From GCA-020343675 sp964462945 (GTDB lineage: Bacteria > Planctomycetota > Phycisphaerae > Sedimentisphaerales > Anaerobacaceae): a stretch of 42,016 nucleotides of DNA. The notes under the pieces are model-generated. The model was not told the origin of the DNA. It searched no databases and worked only from the letters and a program-made list of their open reading frames with translations. The translations under genes and the position numbers were made by a program. Within the stretch, counting starts at the first letter, position 1; each line of letters opens with the position of its first letter. Below are positions 1 to 9,556 of this stretch, piece by piece. The DNA is taken from contig CAYWZW010000049.1 in assembly GCA_964462945.1 (NCBI GenBank), positions 1 through 42,016 of the forward strand, given 5' to 3'.

Positions 1-1
1 G

Positions 2-55
2 AATGACGATAAAGACGAAACCTGGGTCAGCATGGGTCTGAAGTACCAATTCTGA
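2..55 (+). CDS. 3' end of an outer-membrane beta-barrel-like protein (partial)
   Basis: The window opens inside a reading frame that gives 17 residues ending MGLKYQF before a TGA at 53-55. Alternating polar and hydrophobic residues with a C-terminal phenylalanine are the classic last strand of a Gram-negative outer-membrane beta-barrel, the part recognised by the Bam machinery. The rest of the gene lies left of the window, so its identity cannot be given. A strong terminator follows 30 bases later, which supports this being a genuine gene end. Confidence 0.55.
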   Translation, partial: NDDKDETWVSMGLKYQF

Positions 56-84
56 AACAACCCAACGGGTTATTGTGTGAGCAG

Positions 85-118
85 AAAAGGCCGGGCTTGA
101 CATCCCGGCCTTTTTTTT
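85..118. terminator. bidirectional intrinsic terminator
   Basis: A perfect 7-bp GC stem (GGCCGGG at 89-95 with CCCGGCC at 104-110), 8-nt loop, is followed by eight T. Four A precede the left arm, so on the minus strand the hairpin is also followed by T. It sits between a plus-strand gene end (55) and the end of the minus-strand gene block (193), and can serve both. Confidence 0.85.
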
Positions 119-192
119 GAACGTGACTTCGCGAGTGTCTGCGGCTCCGCAATGTTACTCAAGATGTCCCGCACTCACGGGAGAAGCCCCCA

Positions 193-1254
193 TCACATTG
201 CTCTTGCGGCCATAAATTCCGCCGCCTCGATCAAGGCCTCTTTAGCGTCGTTTTGCTCCAGGCCGGCCAAGGCCCGCACCGCGGCGGCGACAAACTCCTG
301 CGTCCGGCCGCGTGCATATTCCAGACTGCCGTGACGATTCAATATTTTTGCCAGCGCGTTCCTGTCGTGTGGAGTGCCTTCTCTGGCGAAAAACGAATTT
401 ATGATTTCTTTTTTCTCCCTCTCGTCAAGGATTCCGAGCAGATGTATCCCGGCCAGAGTCAGCTTATGTTTGTCAACATCGCTGCCAAGCGTTTTGCCCG
501 TTTTTCGTTCGTCGCCGACGATGTCGAGCAGGTCATCGGTAATCTGAAACGCGATGCCGGCGTTCAAACCATAATCGGCCAGCGACCGTGCATGATCTTC
601 ACCTGCCTGGGCCAGGAGGGCGCCGAGGTAACAGGCGCTGCTGAAAAGAACGGCGCTTTTTTCGGTAATGGCGTCGATGTAGTCCGGCTCGCTCAACTGC
701 CAATCGTGCCTCTGAATCGCCTGCCTCAATTCACCTTCACAGAGTCTGACGGCGGCGGCGGCGATGACCCTGGCCGCCTGCGGCTCTTCCAGCTCGGCGC
801 ACATCTTGAAAACCCGGCTCAGCAACAGGTCGCCCAGTAACACGGCCGTCTCGTTTCCCCAGAGACGGTTTATCGTCGGCAACCCCCGGCGTTTCTGGCC
901 CTCGTCTATAACGTCATCGTGCAGCAGCGTCGCGTTGTGTATCATCTCGATGATCGCCGCCACGCGGATGTGCTCATCCGTGATCTTACCACAACAGCGA
1001 CCGGCAAGCATGACCAGGCCGGGCCGAATCATTTTGCCGCCGTGACCGCTGATGTATTCAATCAAACGGTTAATATCCTCCGGGCGGCGCGCCCGCGCAG
1101 ACAAATCCACTCCCGCGACAGCCGGGGCGTGCTCGGTCAATTGCCCATAGATGAGCTCTCTCACCCGGCTCAAAGGCTCAGCCACAAGTCTGAAAGCGGG
1201 GATAACAGCAAGCGAGGCGGAGGCTGGTCTGTCGGTGTGCTCCGGTAGGCGCAT
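193..1254 (-). CDS. polyprenyl diphosphate synthase (IspB/HepT-type trans-prenyltransferase)
   Basis: This 353-residue protein belongs to the polyprenyl synthetase family, which elongates farnesyl or geranylgeranyl diphosphate with isopentenyl diphosphate to make the side chain of respiratory quinones. The first aspartate-rich motif LHDDVIDEG is at residues 111-119 and the second, FQITDDLLD, at 236-244; both are complete. GKMIRPGL near residue 73 is the usual substrate-binding segment. The N-terminus is about 25 residues longer than in many homologues, so a later start is possible, but the ATG at 1254 is kept. It is the last gene of the minus-strand block and ends against the shared terminator. 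Chain length cannot be read with certainty from sequence alone, so no symbol is given. Confidence 0.9.
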   Translation of the reverse strand: MRLPEHTDRPASASLAVIPAFRLVAEPLSRVRELIYGQLTEHAPAVAGVDLSARARRPEDINRLIEYISGHGGKMIRPGLVMLAGRCCGKITDEHIRVAAIIEMIHNATLLHDDVIDEGQKRRGLPTINRLWGNETAVLLGDLLLSRVFKMCAELEEPQAARVIAAAAVRLCEGELRQAIQRHDWQLSEPDYIDAITEKSAVLFSSACYLGALLAQAGEDHARSLADYGLNAGIAFQITDDLLDIVGDERKTGKTLGSDVDKHKLTLAGIHLLGILDEREKKEIINSFFAREGTPHDRNALAKILNRHGSLEYARGRTQEFVAAAVRALAGLEQNDAKEALIEAAEFMAARAM

Positions 1255-1316
1255 AGCGTTTGGCGTACAGCGGGTTTCGAAATCCGATAGTCGAAATCGA
1301 GTCTCGCCGCTGTCGG

Positions 1317-2183
1317 CTATTTCTCCTTTCCGTGGGCGTATTCGAAGAATCTTTTTCTCAGCAGGCCTGTGATGGGGCCGGGCCTGCCGTCACCGATAGC
1401 TCTTCCATCGATCTCGACGATTCCGATGACCTCGGCGGCGGTCCCGGTAAGGAAAAACTCATCGGAAACGTACAAATCGAATCTCGTGAGGTTTTTCTCG
1501 ACGACCTGGAGACCTTCTTTTTTGGCCAATTTGATAACGATACTTCGTGTTATCCCACCCAGCGCGCCGGCCTCGTCCGGGGGGGTGTAAATCACCCCTC
1601 TCTTGACGATGAAAACATTGTCGCCCGTAGCTTCGGCAACATACCCTTCATGATTGTACATAACGGCCTCGGGCACATTGCTGTCCAGGGCCTCAATCTT
1701 GGCCAGGATGTTATTGAGATAGTTCAGGCTCTTGACCTGAGGCGGAATCGCCAGAGGATGATTGCGAACCGTGGTTGCGCTTATGATCTTCATCCCCTTT
1801 TCGTAAAGCTCCTCGGGATAAAGCTGGATACTGTCGGCAATGATGAAAATGCAGCTTTTTTCACAGACAAAGGGATTGAGGCCAAGCGTACCCACTCCTC
1901 GGGTCACGACCAGCCGAATATATCCGTCCGTCAGATCGTTGGCTTTAACGGTTTCCCGGACCGCGCCGGCAAGCTCGCTCTGGCTCATGGAAATCGCCAG
2001 CCGAATCGCTTTGGCGGATTCGTACAGCCTCGTGATATGGGCGTCCAGCTCGAAGACCCTGCCGCTGTAAACGCGAATGCCTTCGAAGACACCGTCGCCG
2101 TAAAGCAGACCGTGGTCAAATACGGTTATCTTGGCGTCTTCTCGATTGACAAGTCTGCCGTCAAGCCAAATCTTTTTTGCCAT
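1317..2183 (-). CDS. ilvE: branched-chain amino acid aminotransferase (class IV PLP enzyme)
   Basis: At 288 residues it matches the fold-type IV aminotransferases. It would transfer the amino group between glutamate and the 2-oxo acids of leucine, isoleucine and valine in the cytoplasm. Visible family features are GLLYGDGVFEGIR (residues 25-37), the PLP lysine in PPQVKSLNYLNN (Lys151), the EATGDNVF segment (184-191) with the cofactor-binding Glu184, and GGITRSIV (209-216). The start MAKKIWLDGRLV is typical of the family. D-amino-acid aminotransferase and aminodeoxychorismate lyase share the fold; the GVFEGIR signature and the length favour IlvE. It is 41 bases downstream of the LolD-type ATPase gene and likely co-transcribed. 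Confidence 0.88.
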   Translation of the reverse strand: MAKKIWLDGRLVNREDAKITVFDHGLLYGDGVFEGIRVYSGRVFELDAHITRLYESAKAIRLAISMSQSELAGAVRETVKANDLTDGYIRLVVTRGVGTLGLNPFVCEKSCIFIIADSIQLYPEELYEKGMKIISATTVRNHPLAIPPQVKSLNYLNNILAKIEALDSNVPEAVMYNHEGYVAEATGDNVFIVKRGVIYTPPDEAGALGGITRSIVIKLAKKEGLQVVEKNLTRFDLYVSDEFFLTGTAAEVIGIVEIDGRAIGDGRPGPITGLLRKRFFEYAHGKEK

Positions 2184-2224
2184 GAACTATCCCTTTATGA
2201 GGCACACCCGTGATCGGTCGTATG

Positions 2225-2935
2225 TTACCTTGTGTGCCCGTGCTCTATTCTGCCATCGACTAATGTTACTATCCGTCCGGCCCTCTGTGCGATCCTTTCA
2301 TCGTGAGTGACCATGATTACCGTCTGGCCGGTCCTGTTCAACCGTTCAAAAACGTCTAAGATACCATTTCCAGTGGCAGAGTCAAGGTTTCCCGTCGGCT
2401 CGTCGGCCAGAAGCAGTTTCGGCTCATTCATCAGGGCCCTGCCGATCGCGACCCTCTGCCTTTCTCCGCCGGAGAGCTGATAAGGCTTGTGTTTGGCCCT
2501 TTCAGCCAGCCCGAGCTGGGCGAGCAGCTCCCCGGCTCGGTTCTTGGCCCATCTTCGGCACGCAAACCAGCCGGCCACGCTTCTGCCCGTCATGGCGGGC
2601 AGATAGACGTTCTCCAGAACGCTTAATTCATCCAGCAAATGGTAGAACTGAAAGACAAATCCGACCGTTTTGTTGCGGAATTTGTTCAGTTCCCCGCCGT
2701 TGAACCGGCTCAGATCCCGCTTCTCAAACTTCACGATACCCTTATTCGGCTTATCCAATGCGCCCAGTATATGTAACAGCGTGCTCTTGCCGCTGCCGGA
2801 GGCTCCGACGATGGCCACAAACTCGCCCTTGTTCACGGCCAGATCGACGCCTTTGAGCACACTGACCTGAGTCGCACCCATCCGATAGGATTTATGAAGT
2901 TCTTCAGCTTCTAATATGAATTCGTTCTTGCTCAT
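2225..2935 (-). CDS. lolD: LolD-type ABC transporter ATP-binding protein
   Basis: This is the ATPase of an MacB/LolCDE-type transporter, which powers extraction of lipoproteins or other substrates from the inner membrane. Walker A GASGSGKST, signature LSGGERQRVAIGRAL, Walker B LLLADEPTG and the switch histidine in VTHDE are all present. The frame is open up to 3025, but that extension is rich in Gly and Ala and overlaps the permease gene. I place the start at the ATG at 2935 (MSKNEFILEAEELHKSY), which gives 236 residues, the normal size, and begins 8 bases after the permease stop. The two genes upstream encode matching permeases, so the three form one transporter operon. Confidence 0.88.
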   Translation of the reverse strand: MSKNEFILEAEELHKSYRMGATQVSVLKGVDLAVNKGEFVAIVGASGSGKSTLLHILGALDKPNKGIVKFEKRDLSRFNGGELNKFRNKTVGFVFQFYHLLDELSVLENVYLPAMTGRSVAGWFACRRWAKNRAGELLAQLGLAERAKHKPYQLSGGERQRVAIGRALMNEPKLLLADEPTGNLDSATGNGILDVFERLNRTGQTVIMVTHDERIAQRAGRIVTLVDGRIEHGHTR

Positions 2936-2943
2936 GTCATCAA

Positions 2944-4290
2944 TCACAACTGGTTCACCTGCAACGTCTCCGCCGGCCTTTGCCTTGCCGCCTGCCAGCT
3001 CGGCACCAGCGCGCCGGCCAAACATGCGGCAATCGCCGACAGCAAAATGGCCGCCAGGACGTTCAGCTCAACCTGGCTTGGAATATCCCCGATAGCATAA
3101 ATTGTCCTGTCCCACAGTTGAAATCCAAAACGCTCAAAAAGCCATTTTTCTATTTGATTTATTTTGAGCAGGAACACCCAACCGGACAACAAACCGATGC
3201 CTGAGCCAAACAGGCCCACCAGGAAGGCAAAGCCCGAAAACAGCTCGATAATATCGACGTTCGAAACGCCTATGCTCTTCAGTATTCCGATGTCCTTACT
3301 CTTATGGCTGACAATCATGTAAAATACGACCAGAACGATGAACACCGTTGTGATCGCCACGAAGCCGAACATCACGCTCATAACTATCTGTTCCTGCTCC
3401 ATCGGTGCGATGGATTCACGTCTGTAACCTTTCCAGCTTTGTACGGTGACGGTCTCCAATAGAAAGGCTTGCTCTTGCCCAGCCTTTTCCTGTTTGAAGC
3501 TCTGCCACAGCGACGCGACTTTTCTGCATCCGTCCTCCAGGTTGACATCCGGCTTGAATCGTATGTGGATCGCATTGGCCCTCCTGACGGACCCGGCCAT
3601 GCAAAGCTGCTGGGCCTGCTCGAACGGTAAATAAACCAGCGAGCCGTCCACCCTCGGCAGGCCGCTGCGCGAATTGTCGCTGTAGTAGAACGTCTTGGTG
3701 TCGATTATGTCGGTGCCGGCCTGAGCCAGAGCGCCTTTGGCTGTCAGGGGCAGACAACTGATGGAATAGCCTGCTTGGCCGGGACTGGCCTGGTAGGTGT
3801 ACGTGCTGTCAGCATCCCTCTGCAGCTCAAGGTCGATTCCCAATATACATCCCGGGAGATTCGGGTCATACCCCGGTCTGAATGCTTTGGATACATCGTC
3901 CTTATGGTAATGCAGTGTTTCTCCAAAGCCTGTTGCGCGGCTGTGCCTGACCGGGTCGATGCCTATTATTTCAACGCGCGTGTTTCTGTCTGAGCCTCTT
4001 CGGCTTATCAGCGCGTGGCTTTTTATGGTGGGTGACACGGCTTCGACAAAATCTGCTTTCTCGAGCAGCTCCACAAAATCTTCGTAGTACGCGAAGCCCA
4101 CTAACGACTTGGTGCCGACGACACAGTCGCCCGCAAATTGATGATTCTTCTGCTTGAATTCGTTTACCAGGCCCGCCATCACGGTCATCACGACGACAAC
4201 AATAAAGACGCAGAGCGCCACCGCCATCACCGCAAAATACGTAATCCGGCGTTTCAACAAATACCTGGTTGCAAGAATGATCTTATACAT
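2944..4290 (-). CDS. LolC/LolE-like ABC transporter permease (second copy)
   Basis: A 448-residue inner-membrane permease of the FtsX/MacB type. An N-terminal transmembrane helix lies near residues 15-40. A large periplasmic domain follows (about 45-300), then three helices near 305-330, 355-385 and 415-440. The end (PSWQAARQRPAETLQV) is the usual cytoplasmic tail, in which the conserved alanine/arginine-rich segment contacts the ATPase. It differs clearly from its upstream neighbour in the periplasmic domain but has the same layout, so the pair probably forms a heterodimer like LolC/LolE. The gene follows its partner by 36 bases and precedes the ATPase gene by 8. Export of lipoproteins is the family role; the substrate is not shown by the sequence. 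Confidence 0.82.
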   Translation of the reverse strand: MYKIILATRYLLKRRITYFAVMAVALCVFIVVVVMTVMAGLVNEFKQKNHQFAGDCVVGTKSLVGFAYYEDFVELLEKADFVEAVSPTIKSHALISRRGSDRNTRVEIIGIDPVRHSRATGFGETLHYHKDDVSKAFRPGYDPNLPGCILGIDLELQRDADSTYTYQASPGQAGYSISCLPLTAKGALAQAGTDIIDTKTFYYSDNSRSGLPRVDGSLVYLPFEQAQQLCMAGSVRRANAIHIRFKPDVNLEDGCRKVASLWQSFKQEKAGQEQAFLLETVTVQSWKGYRRESIAPMEQEQIVMSVMFGFVAITTVFIVLVVFYMIVSHKSKDIGILKSIGVSNVDIIELFSGFAFLVGLFGSGIGLLSGWVFLLKINQIEKWLFERFGFQLWDRTIYAIGDIPSQVELNVLAAILLSAIAACLAGALVPSWQAARQRPAETLQVNQL

Positions 4291-4326
4291 CAGTCAAAGA
4301 ATGTCGAATATCGAACTGCGTATTCA

Positions 4327-5679
4327 TTATTCGTATCTCAGTATCTCAACCGGCTTTGTTCTCGCCGCGACGATGGCCGGGATCAGCGCTCCAATCGCCG
4401 CGGCTATGATGGCCAGCACTACGATACGCCCGGCCCCAAACCAATCCACCTCATTGGGTATTCTGCTGAACATGTACACACTGCTTCTCCACAGCTTCAA
4501 TCCGAAGATGATTCTGATCCAACCTTCGATCGTGTTTATATTTTTTGTGATAAGGTATCCGAAGACGGTTCCGACCCCTGAGCCGGCCGCCCCGACACAA
4601 GCGCCGAAGCCGACAAAAATCCAGGCCACTGAACGGCTTGTGGCCCCGCAGCTCTTAATGATCGCAATATCCTTCTGTTTCAGTCTGACGATCATGTAGA
4701 AGATGCAGAAGATCAGCAGGATCACACCGATACTGACGACGCCGAATATCAATAGCAAAACTCCCATCTGCTTTCGATAAGCGGCGACGTACGGTCTTTG
4801 CAGCTCTTTGGCCGTCTCAATACTCGTAGATTGAATCAGGTATGGATCGCCGCCTAATTGCTCTTCGACGAAACTTCGCCACACCCCGCGGATCACGGCC
4901 AGTGCAACATCAGGTTCGGTTTTGTCAGCAAGCTTAATAAGGATTTGCCCGGCGGTCGGCGACTTATCGTCCGGGTAAAGGGTCTTCTGCAGTTTTTCGA
5001 TCGGCAGATATACGCACGCTTCATCGAACTGATAGACTCCCGTCTGAAGGATATCTGCAATGGTGAATGACATCACTCTTCTTTTGATCTGGGGTCTTGT
5101 CGCATCGTCCTTATTTGTTTCTGATGCTGTGCCCGTCGTCAGAACGACCTGCTGGCCGAGCATTTTTTCGGCGGCGAGGCGGTCATACTCATCCGTTTGC
5201 TCGTTGGGTTCCCCCAGCACACCGATCCCCACAAATCCGGCAGTTTTTTCCGGGGCATCCGGGATATCGAAGCTGGGCTCACCGGGCGCGTCTTTCTGTT
5301 TAAGCAGGAACCGTTTGAAGCCGGTTACCTTTGCCCGCCGGCCGGGCTCAATCCCCCAAATTTCCACCGGACGCACGTTGCCTGTGCCGGCGCCCAGATG
5401 TAACAGACCGGGCACGAACACCATCGCCGTGGCCGCCTCAACCGTCTCGGTTTGCTCGAGGCGCTCGATCAGCAGCGGGTATTTTGCAAATCTCTTTGGG
5501 GGGACAAGGACGACGTCGCCTATGGCTTCAACCGCCGCCTGCTCAAACGCATTGATGAAACCGGTGAACAAGCTTGCGACGACGATCAATAACGCGACGG
5601 AAAGAGCAACTGCGGCAACGCTCAGGAACACGATTCTTTTCTTGCGGAGGTATCGCAGCCACAGAAACAGTTTTAGCAT
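4327..5679 (-). CDS. LolC/LolE-like ABC transporter permease (first copy)
   Basis: A 450-residue permease with one N-terminal helix (about residues 18-42), a long periplasmic region (about 45-305) and three C-terminal helices, ending in VAARTKPVEILRYE, the FtsX-family tail. It starts MLKLFLWLRYLRKKR, with the basic cluster before the first helix expected of a cytoplasmic N-terminus. It is the first of three genes (permease, permease, ATPase) that together look like LolCDE, although the arrangement with two different permeases followed by LolD differs from the E. coli lolC-lolD-lolE order. lysS lies 70 bases upstream on the same strand; linkage of lysS with lol genes is also known from other Gram-negative groups. 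Confidence 0.82.
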   Translation of the reverse strand: MLKLFLWLRYLRKKRIVFLSVAAVALSVALLIVVASLFTGFINAFEQAAVEAIGDVVLVPPKRFAKYPLLIERLEQTETVEAATAMVFVPGLLHLGAGTGNVRPVEIWGIEPGRRAKVTGFKRFLLKQKDAPGEPSFDIPDAPEKTAGFVGIGVLGEPNEQTDEYDRLAAEKMLGQQVVLTTGTASETNKDDATRPQIKRRVMSFTIADILQTGVYQFDEACVYLPIEKLQKTLYPDDKSPTAGQILIKLADKTEPDVALAVIRGVWRSFVEEQLGGDPYLIQSTSIETAKELQRPYVAAYRKQMGVLLLIFGVVSIGVILLIFCIFYMIVRLKQKDIAIIKSCGATSRSVAWIFVGFGACVGAAGSGVGTVFGYLITKNINTIEGWIRIIFGLKLWRSSVYMFSRIPNEVDWFGAGRIVVLAIIAAAIGALIPAIVAARTKPVEILRYE

Positions 5680-5749
5680 CGCATGATTCGCCGGTCGTTC
5701 GTCGCCATAAATAGTCGCCCCACATTGCAGGGGCCGGTTTACGTGCGGT

Positions 5750-7207
5750 TCAGCTCTGAGCTTTTGCAGGTCTTAGAAGCGGAAACAGCACCACGTCCCG
5801 AATACTCTCGGCGCCGGTCAGAACCATGACCAGCCTGTCGATCCCGATCCCCAGTCCGCCGGCCGGAGGCATACCGTATTTCAACGCCGTGACGTAGTCG
5901 GTGTCCATCTTTGTCAGGGACTCTTCCTGCCCGCGAAGCTGCTTGCGAAAATTCTCATATTGTTCCGCGGGGTCGTTCAGCTCGGTGTAGGCGTTCGCCA
6001 GCTCCATTCGGGCGACAAACAGCTCGAAGCGGCAGGCAAACTCCGGATCGTCCTTCTTGCGTCTGGCCAACGGGCACAGTGCCGCCGGATAATCAATCAC
6101 AAACGTCGGGGCAACGAGATTGTGCTCAACCGTAGTTTCGAAGACTTCATTGACCACCACGGCGTCGTCCATGTGCGCTTCGTCCAGGTTGAGCCCTCTG
6201 GCTTTGGCTCTGACCGCCTCTATATCGTCCATATCGCAGCCGCCGTATTCCTTCAGCAGGTCCGCGTATTTGGCCCGCCGCCAGGGCCGGGTGAAATCTA
6301 TCGTGAACTCGCCGAACTGAACGTGGCTGCCGCTGCAGTGCTTTTGGACGCAAAGCGAGATCACCTCCTCGGTCAAATCCATCATCACGTTGTAATCGGC
6401 GTAAGCCTGATATACTTCAAGCATGGTGAATTCCGGGTTGTGCTGCCTGCTGAGTCCTTCGTTGCGGAAATTCCGGTTGATCTCGAAGACCCTTTCCATT
6501 CCGCCTACGAGCAGCCTTTTGAGAAACAGCTCCGGCGAAATCCGCAGGAACAAATCCATATCCAGGCTGTTGTGGTGCGTGATAAAAGGCTTGGCCGCCG
6601 CTCCGCCGGCGATGGCCTGCATCATCGGCGTCTCGACTTCCAGGAACTCTTTCGCTTGGAGAAAATCGCGGATCGTGGTGATGATGGCGCTGCGCCTCTT
6701 GAAACGCTCCATCACTTCCGGATTGGCCCACAGGTCCACATACCTCTGCCTGTATCTCTGGTCGATATCCGACAGGCCGTGGAATTTCTCCGGCGGCGGC
6801 AGCAGACATTTGCTCAGAAGGACAAGACGGTCCGCCCATACGGTGATTTCACCGGTTTTCGTCTTGCCTAACTGACCGGCGGCGCCGAGGATATCACCGA
6901 GCTCAAGCAGCTTGGCCGTCTGCCATTGCTCGCCTAAGAGCTTTTGGCTCAAGCCGACCTGGATAATCCCGCTGCGGTCGCGCAACGTCATAAAGATCAG
7001 CTTGCCGATGTCCCTCAGCAGCACGATCCTGCCGGCACAATTGGCCTGCTGCGCCGGGTCGTCCTCTTTGAATCTGCCCTTGATTTCTTCAGCGGGTTCG
7101 GCTCCTTCGTATCGGCTCCCGTAGGGCTCCATGCCCAATTCTTTGATCCGGGACAGCTTCTCCTGTCTCTGTTGTTCGAATTTGCTTACATCGTCTGGAG
7201 TGGTCAA
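5750..7207 (-). CDS. lysS: lysyl-tRNA synthetase, class II
   Basis: This 485-residue enzyme charges tRNA-Lys. The N-terminal OB-fold anticodon-binding domain spans about residues 55-150 (AGRIVLLRDIGKLIFMTLRD). The class II catalytic core follows, with motif 1 around 180-200 (FLEVETPMMQ), motif 2 FRNEGLSRQHNPEFTMLE, and motif 3 GGLGIGIDRLVMVLTG near the C-terminus. Length and order of motifs are those of bacterial LysS, with no sign of truncation. It lies between the S41 protease gene and the Lol-type transporter on the minus strand with gaps of 42 and 70 bases, so it may be part of one long transcript. Confidence 0.95.
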   Translation of the reverse strand: MTTPDDVSKFEQQRQEKLSRIKELGMEPYGSRYEGAEPAEEIKGRFKEDDPAQQANCAGRIVLLRDIGKLIFMTLRDRSGIIQVGLSQKLLGEQWQTAKLLELGDILGAAGQLGKTKTGEITVWADRLVLLSKCLLPPPEKFHGLSDIDQRYRQRYVDLWANPEVMERFKRRSAIITTIRDFLQAKEFLEVETPMMQAIAGGAAAKPFITHHNSLDMDLFLRISPELFLKRLLVGGMERVFEINRNFRNEGLSRQHNPEFTMLEVYQAYADYNVMMDLTEEVISLCVQKHCSGSHVQFGEFTIDFTRPWRRAKYADLLKEYGGCDMDDIEAVRAKARGLNLDEAHMDDAVVVNEVFETTVEHNLVAPTFVIDYPAALCPLARRKKDDPEFACRFELFVARMELANAYTELNDPAEQYENFRKQLRGQEESLTKMDTDYVTALKYGMPPAGGLGIGIDRLVMVLTGAESIRDVVLFPLLRPAKAQS

Positions 7208-7249
7208 ATCAATGCACCTGCAAAAAGTGAAAAGTTATGGATACAGACG

Positions 7250-9511
7250 TCAATTATTGAGCTGCGCCCCGGCCAGCGTTTTCGCCTGGATGAGCTTGCT
7301 GCGAACAACCAGCAGACCGACCGCCAATTGCGGATCGGCCGCGAGCGTTTCTTCGAGCGTATGTTTTTTGAAGTCTTCGTTCGCGTCCTCATGATTGGCT
7401 TTCACCAGCACGTCATTACGCCTCTGCACCTCAAGCATTTTCTTGAGCTCGTCGCTTCTCAATTCAACCTCGACGTTCGGCGCCACCCCCCAATCCTTCG
7501 TGCCTTTTTTCTCCGCCGCCTCCTGGCTTTCCACTCTCTGGCCGGACGGTAAATGATAGTACGCCATCGTATATTTCAACTGTGCTCCTCTGCCCAGGTA
7601 GCCGGTTATCCCCTGCACACTGCCTTTACCGTGCGTTCTGGCCCCCACGAGAATGGCCCGCCTATGCACTTTGTCCGCCAAGGCTCCGGCCACGATTTCA
7701 GAGGCACTGGCTGAGCTGGAGTTTATTAATATGACGAGCGGATAGTCCGGATGCGTCCCTCTCTTGTGTGCTTCCTCATAAACGGCTATTTGGCCGGCCC
7801 TGGGCTGGCGACTCACGATGAAGCCTTCTTCGAGGAATTTGTCGGCCACGGCGACCGCCTGGTCCAGGAGCCCGCCCGTGTTGGATCGTAAATCCAGGAT
7901 GAGTCCCTTCATCCCTTCGGCCTCAAGCTCCTGTAAAACTTTCTCCAGCCCCAGGGCGGTGTCCGCGGAGAAGCTGGTGAGACGAACATAGCCGATCTTG
8001 TTTTGGTCATCGACTATATGCAGCCATTTTGCCTCCTTGGTCCTCTGCCAGCCGCGAACCGTCGGAACAACGATCGTGTCCCGGGTGATGGTGACATCAA
8101 ACACTTTGTCCTCAACCGCTTTATCATTGCTCGAACGTCTGACCGTCAAATTGACTTTCGTTCCGACCGGGCCCTTGATTTTCTTGGCCGCACAAAACAG
8201 AGACATGTCCTTCGTCGGAACCCCGTCCACTTTTTCTATCACGTCCCCCGCGTCGAGAGTGGAGTCATACGCCGGCGTATCCACCAGGAGGCTCGATACC
8301 GTCAAGAGCCCTTTGGGTTTCGAAATCTCTATGCCGATACCTGTAAATTCATTAGTCATCATCTGTTCAAAATCCTGGACCTGCTTGGGCCAGACGATGA
8401 CCGTATAAGGATCGAGCGCCGACAGCGCTGCTTCTGTAAACTGCGAGACGAGTATCGGCTCAGGCAAATCCACCGTTGTCTTGTTCAGCTCCAGAACCTT
8501 TTCGAAAATATCCAGGAACCTGTCTCGGCCGAGTCCCGCAACGTCGCCCGCGGCGGACTTGACTTCAGCCAGCAGCCCGTCCAGAGCTGACGACCAGGCA
8601 GCCAGCTCTTTGGGGTCCCAGGTGATGCTTGTCAAGCTTGACCCGCCTTTGCCGGCATCCTGTGAGTCGGGGCTGAATCGGGGTGATGCTCCTATCACCT
8701 CTGCCAGCAGCTTGCAGTGTTGAATCGCTTTGGCCGCCAGCTCGTTGTAGTCGATAATGCTGACGTAATGCGAGTTCAGGAAATTAATCGCCTGAACAAA
8801 CATCTCTTTCTTCACATCCAGGAAACGTTCTTCGCTGGTCTCACATGGGCTGTCCTCGAAAGCCATGGTAAGAGTCGCCTTGTCCAAGAGATGCTCGGCG
8901 TAATCTGAATACCCCTTGTTGTCCGGATCGATGCCCACCAGCCAGCCGTAGCAGTTTGTGTAGGCCTCGAGCCATTTTCCTTCCACCTCGAGCCGCGCGG
9001 CTCTGTCGATTGCTTTCTGCAGAACCTCTTTGACAAACGGATCGGAAAGGAGCTGCGATTTCTGTGTCTCGCTTGCAAATTCACCGGCCCTGGTGATCGC
9101 CGAGAGCGCCGAAATGAGATCGTTTACGTCTTTTGCATCGTTCACATCGGTCGGGCTGCTGGATTTGGTTTGCTCGCGAGACTTCTGCAGCTCAGCAAGC
9201 GTTTCCGCATAAGCCGCTTCGCGAGCCGCCTGGCGATGCTGAGAGATGTCCTTGTACGTATCGGTGATTTGTGACAACTGCCGAGCCGTCGTGCTCAATT
9301 GAGCCGGAAGGTCCTTGCCGGTTTGTTTTATCAAGCCGTCGGCTGCATCGAACTTGCCCTCTGAAATCAGCTTGCAGGCCTGATCCACAACGGCCAATTC
9401 GACCGGAGCTTTTTGAGGTACTTCACTGGCATGGGCGGCCGACGAGAGGATGATCGTCGCCAGCCAAAGGAATCCTGTCAGCCTGCGTTTCATGGTTCTG
9501 GTATCTTGCAT
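7250..9511 (-). CDS. PDZ/S41 C-terminal processing protease with long N-terminal extension
   Basis: A secreted serine peptidase of the CtpA/Prc family (family S41), which cleaves exported proteins near their C-termini. A signal peptide is visible in MKRRLTGFLWLATIILSSAAHA, so the true start may be the ATG at 9493 rather than 9511; neither has a clear ribosome site. Residues about 40-340 form a helical extension not found in short CtpA proteins. A PDZ domain follows (about 390-475, with VDTPAYDSTLDAGDVI), then the peptidase core. The catalytic serine lies in NSSSASASEIVAGAL (most likely Ser602) and the lysine in ARTHGKGSVQ (Lys629). The C-terminus has no anchor. It precedes lysS by 42 bases on the same strand. 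Confidence 0.88.
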   Translation of the reverse strand: MQDTRTMKRRLTGFLWLATIILSSAAHASEVPQKAPVELAVVDQACKLISEGKFDAADGLIKQTGKDLPAQLSTTARQLSQITDTYKDISQHRQAAREAAYAETLAELQKSREQTKSSSPTDVNDAKDVNDLISALSAITRAGEFASETQKSQLLSDPFVKEVLQKAIDRAARLEVEGKWLEAYTNCYGWLVGIDPDNKGYSDYAEHLLDKATLTMAFEDSPCETSEERFLDVKKEMFVQAINFLNSHYVSIIDYNELAAKAIQHCKLLAEVIGASPRFSPDSQDAGKGGSSLTSITWDPKELAAWSSALDGLLAEVKSAAGDVAGLGRDRFLDIFEKVLELNKTTVDLPEPILVSQFTEAALSALDPYTVIVWPKQVQDFEQMMTNEFTGIGIEISKPKGLLTVSSLLVDTPAYDSTLDAGDVIEKVDGVPTKDMSLFCAAKKIKGPVGTKVNLTVRRSSNDKAVEDKVFDVTITRDTIVVPTVRGWQRTKEAKWLHIVDDQNKIGYVRLTSFSADTALGLEKVLQELEAEGMKGLILDLRSNTGGLLDQAVAVADKFLEEGFIVSRQPRAGQIAVYEEAHKRGTHPDYPLVILINSSSASASEIVAGALADKVHRRAILVGARTHGKGSVQGITGYLGRGAQLKYTMAYYHLPSGQRVESQEAAEKKGTKDWGVAPNVEVELRSDELKKMLEVQRRNDVLVKANHEDANEDFKKHTLEETLAADPQLAVGLLVVRSKLIQAKTLAGAQLNN

Positions 9512-9556
9512 TTCGTGCTACATCCAAAATTCAAACGTCCAAATCCGAAACACGCT

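Noticed and set aside
1260..2213. 317-residue plus-strand frame opposite ilvE
   Set aside because: Shadow of a clearly recognised aminotransferase with all catalytic motifs.
2936..3025. N-terminal 30-residue extension of the LolD-type ATPase
   Set aside because: It overlaps the permease C-terminus, has low-complexity composition and would exceed the usual length of the family.
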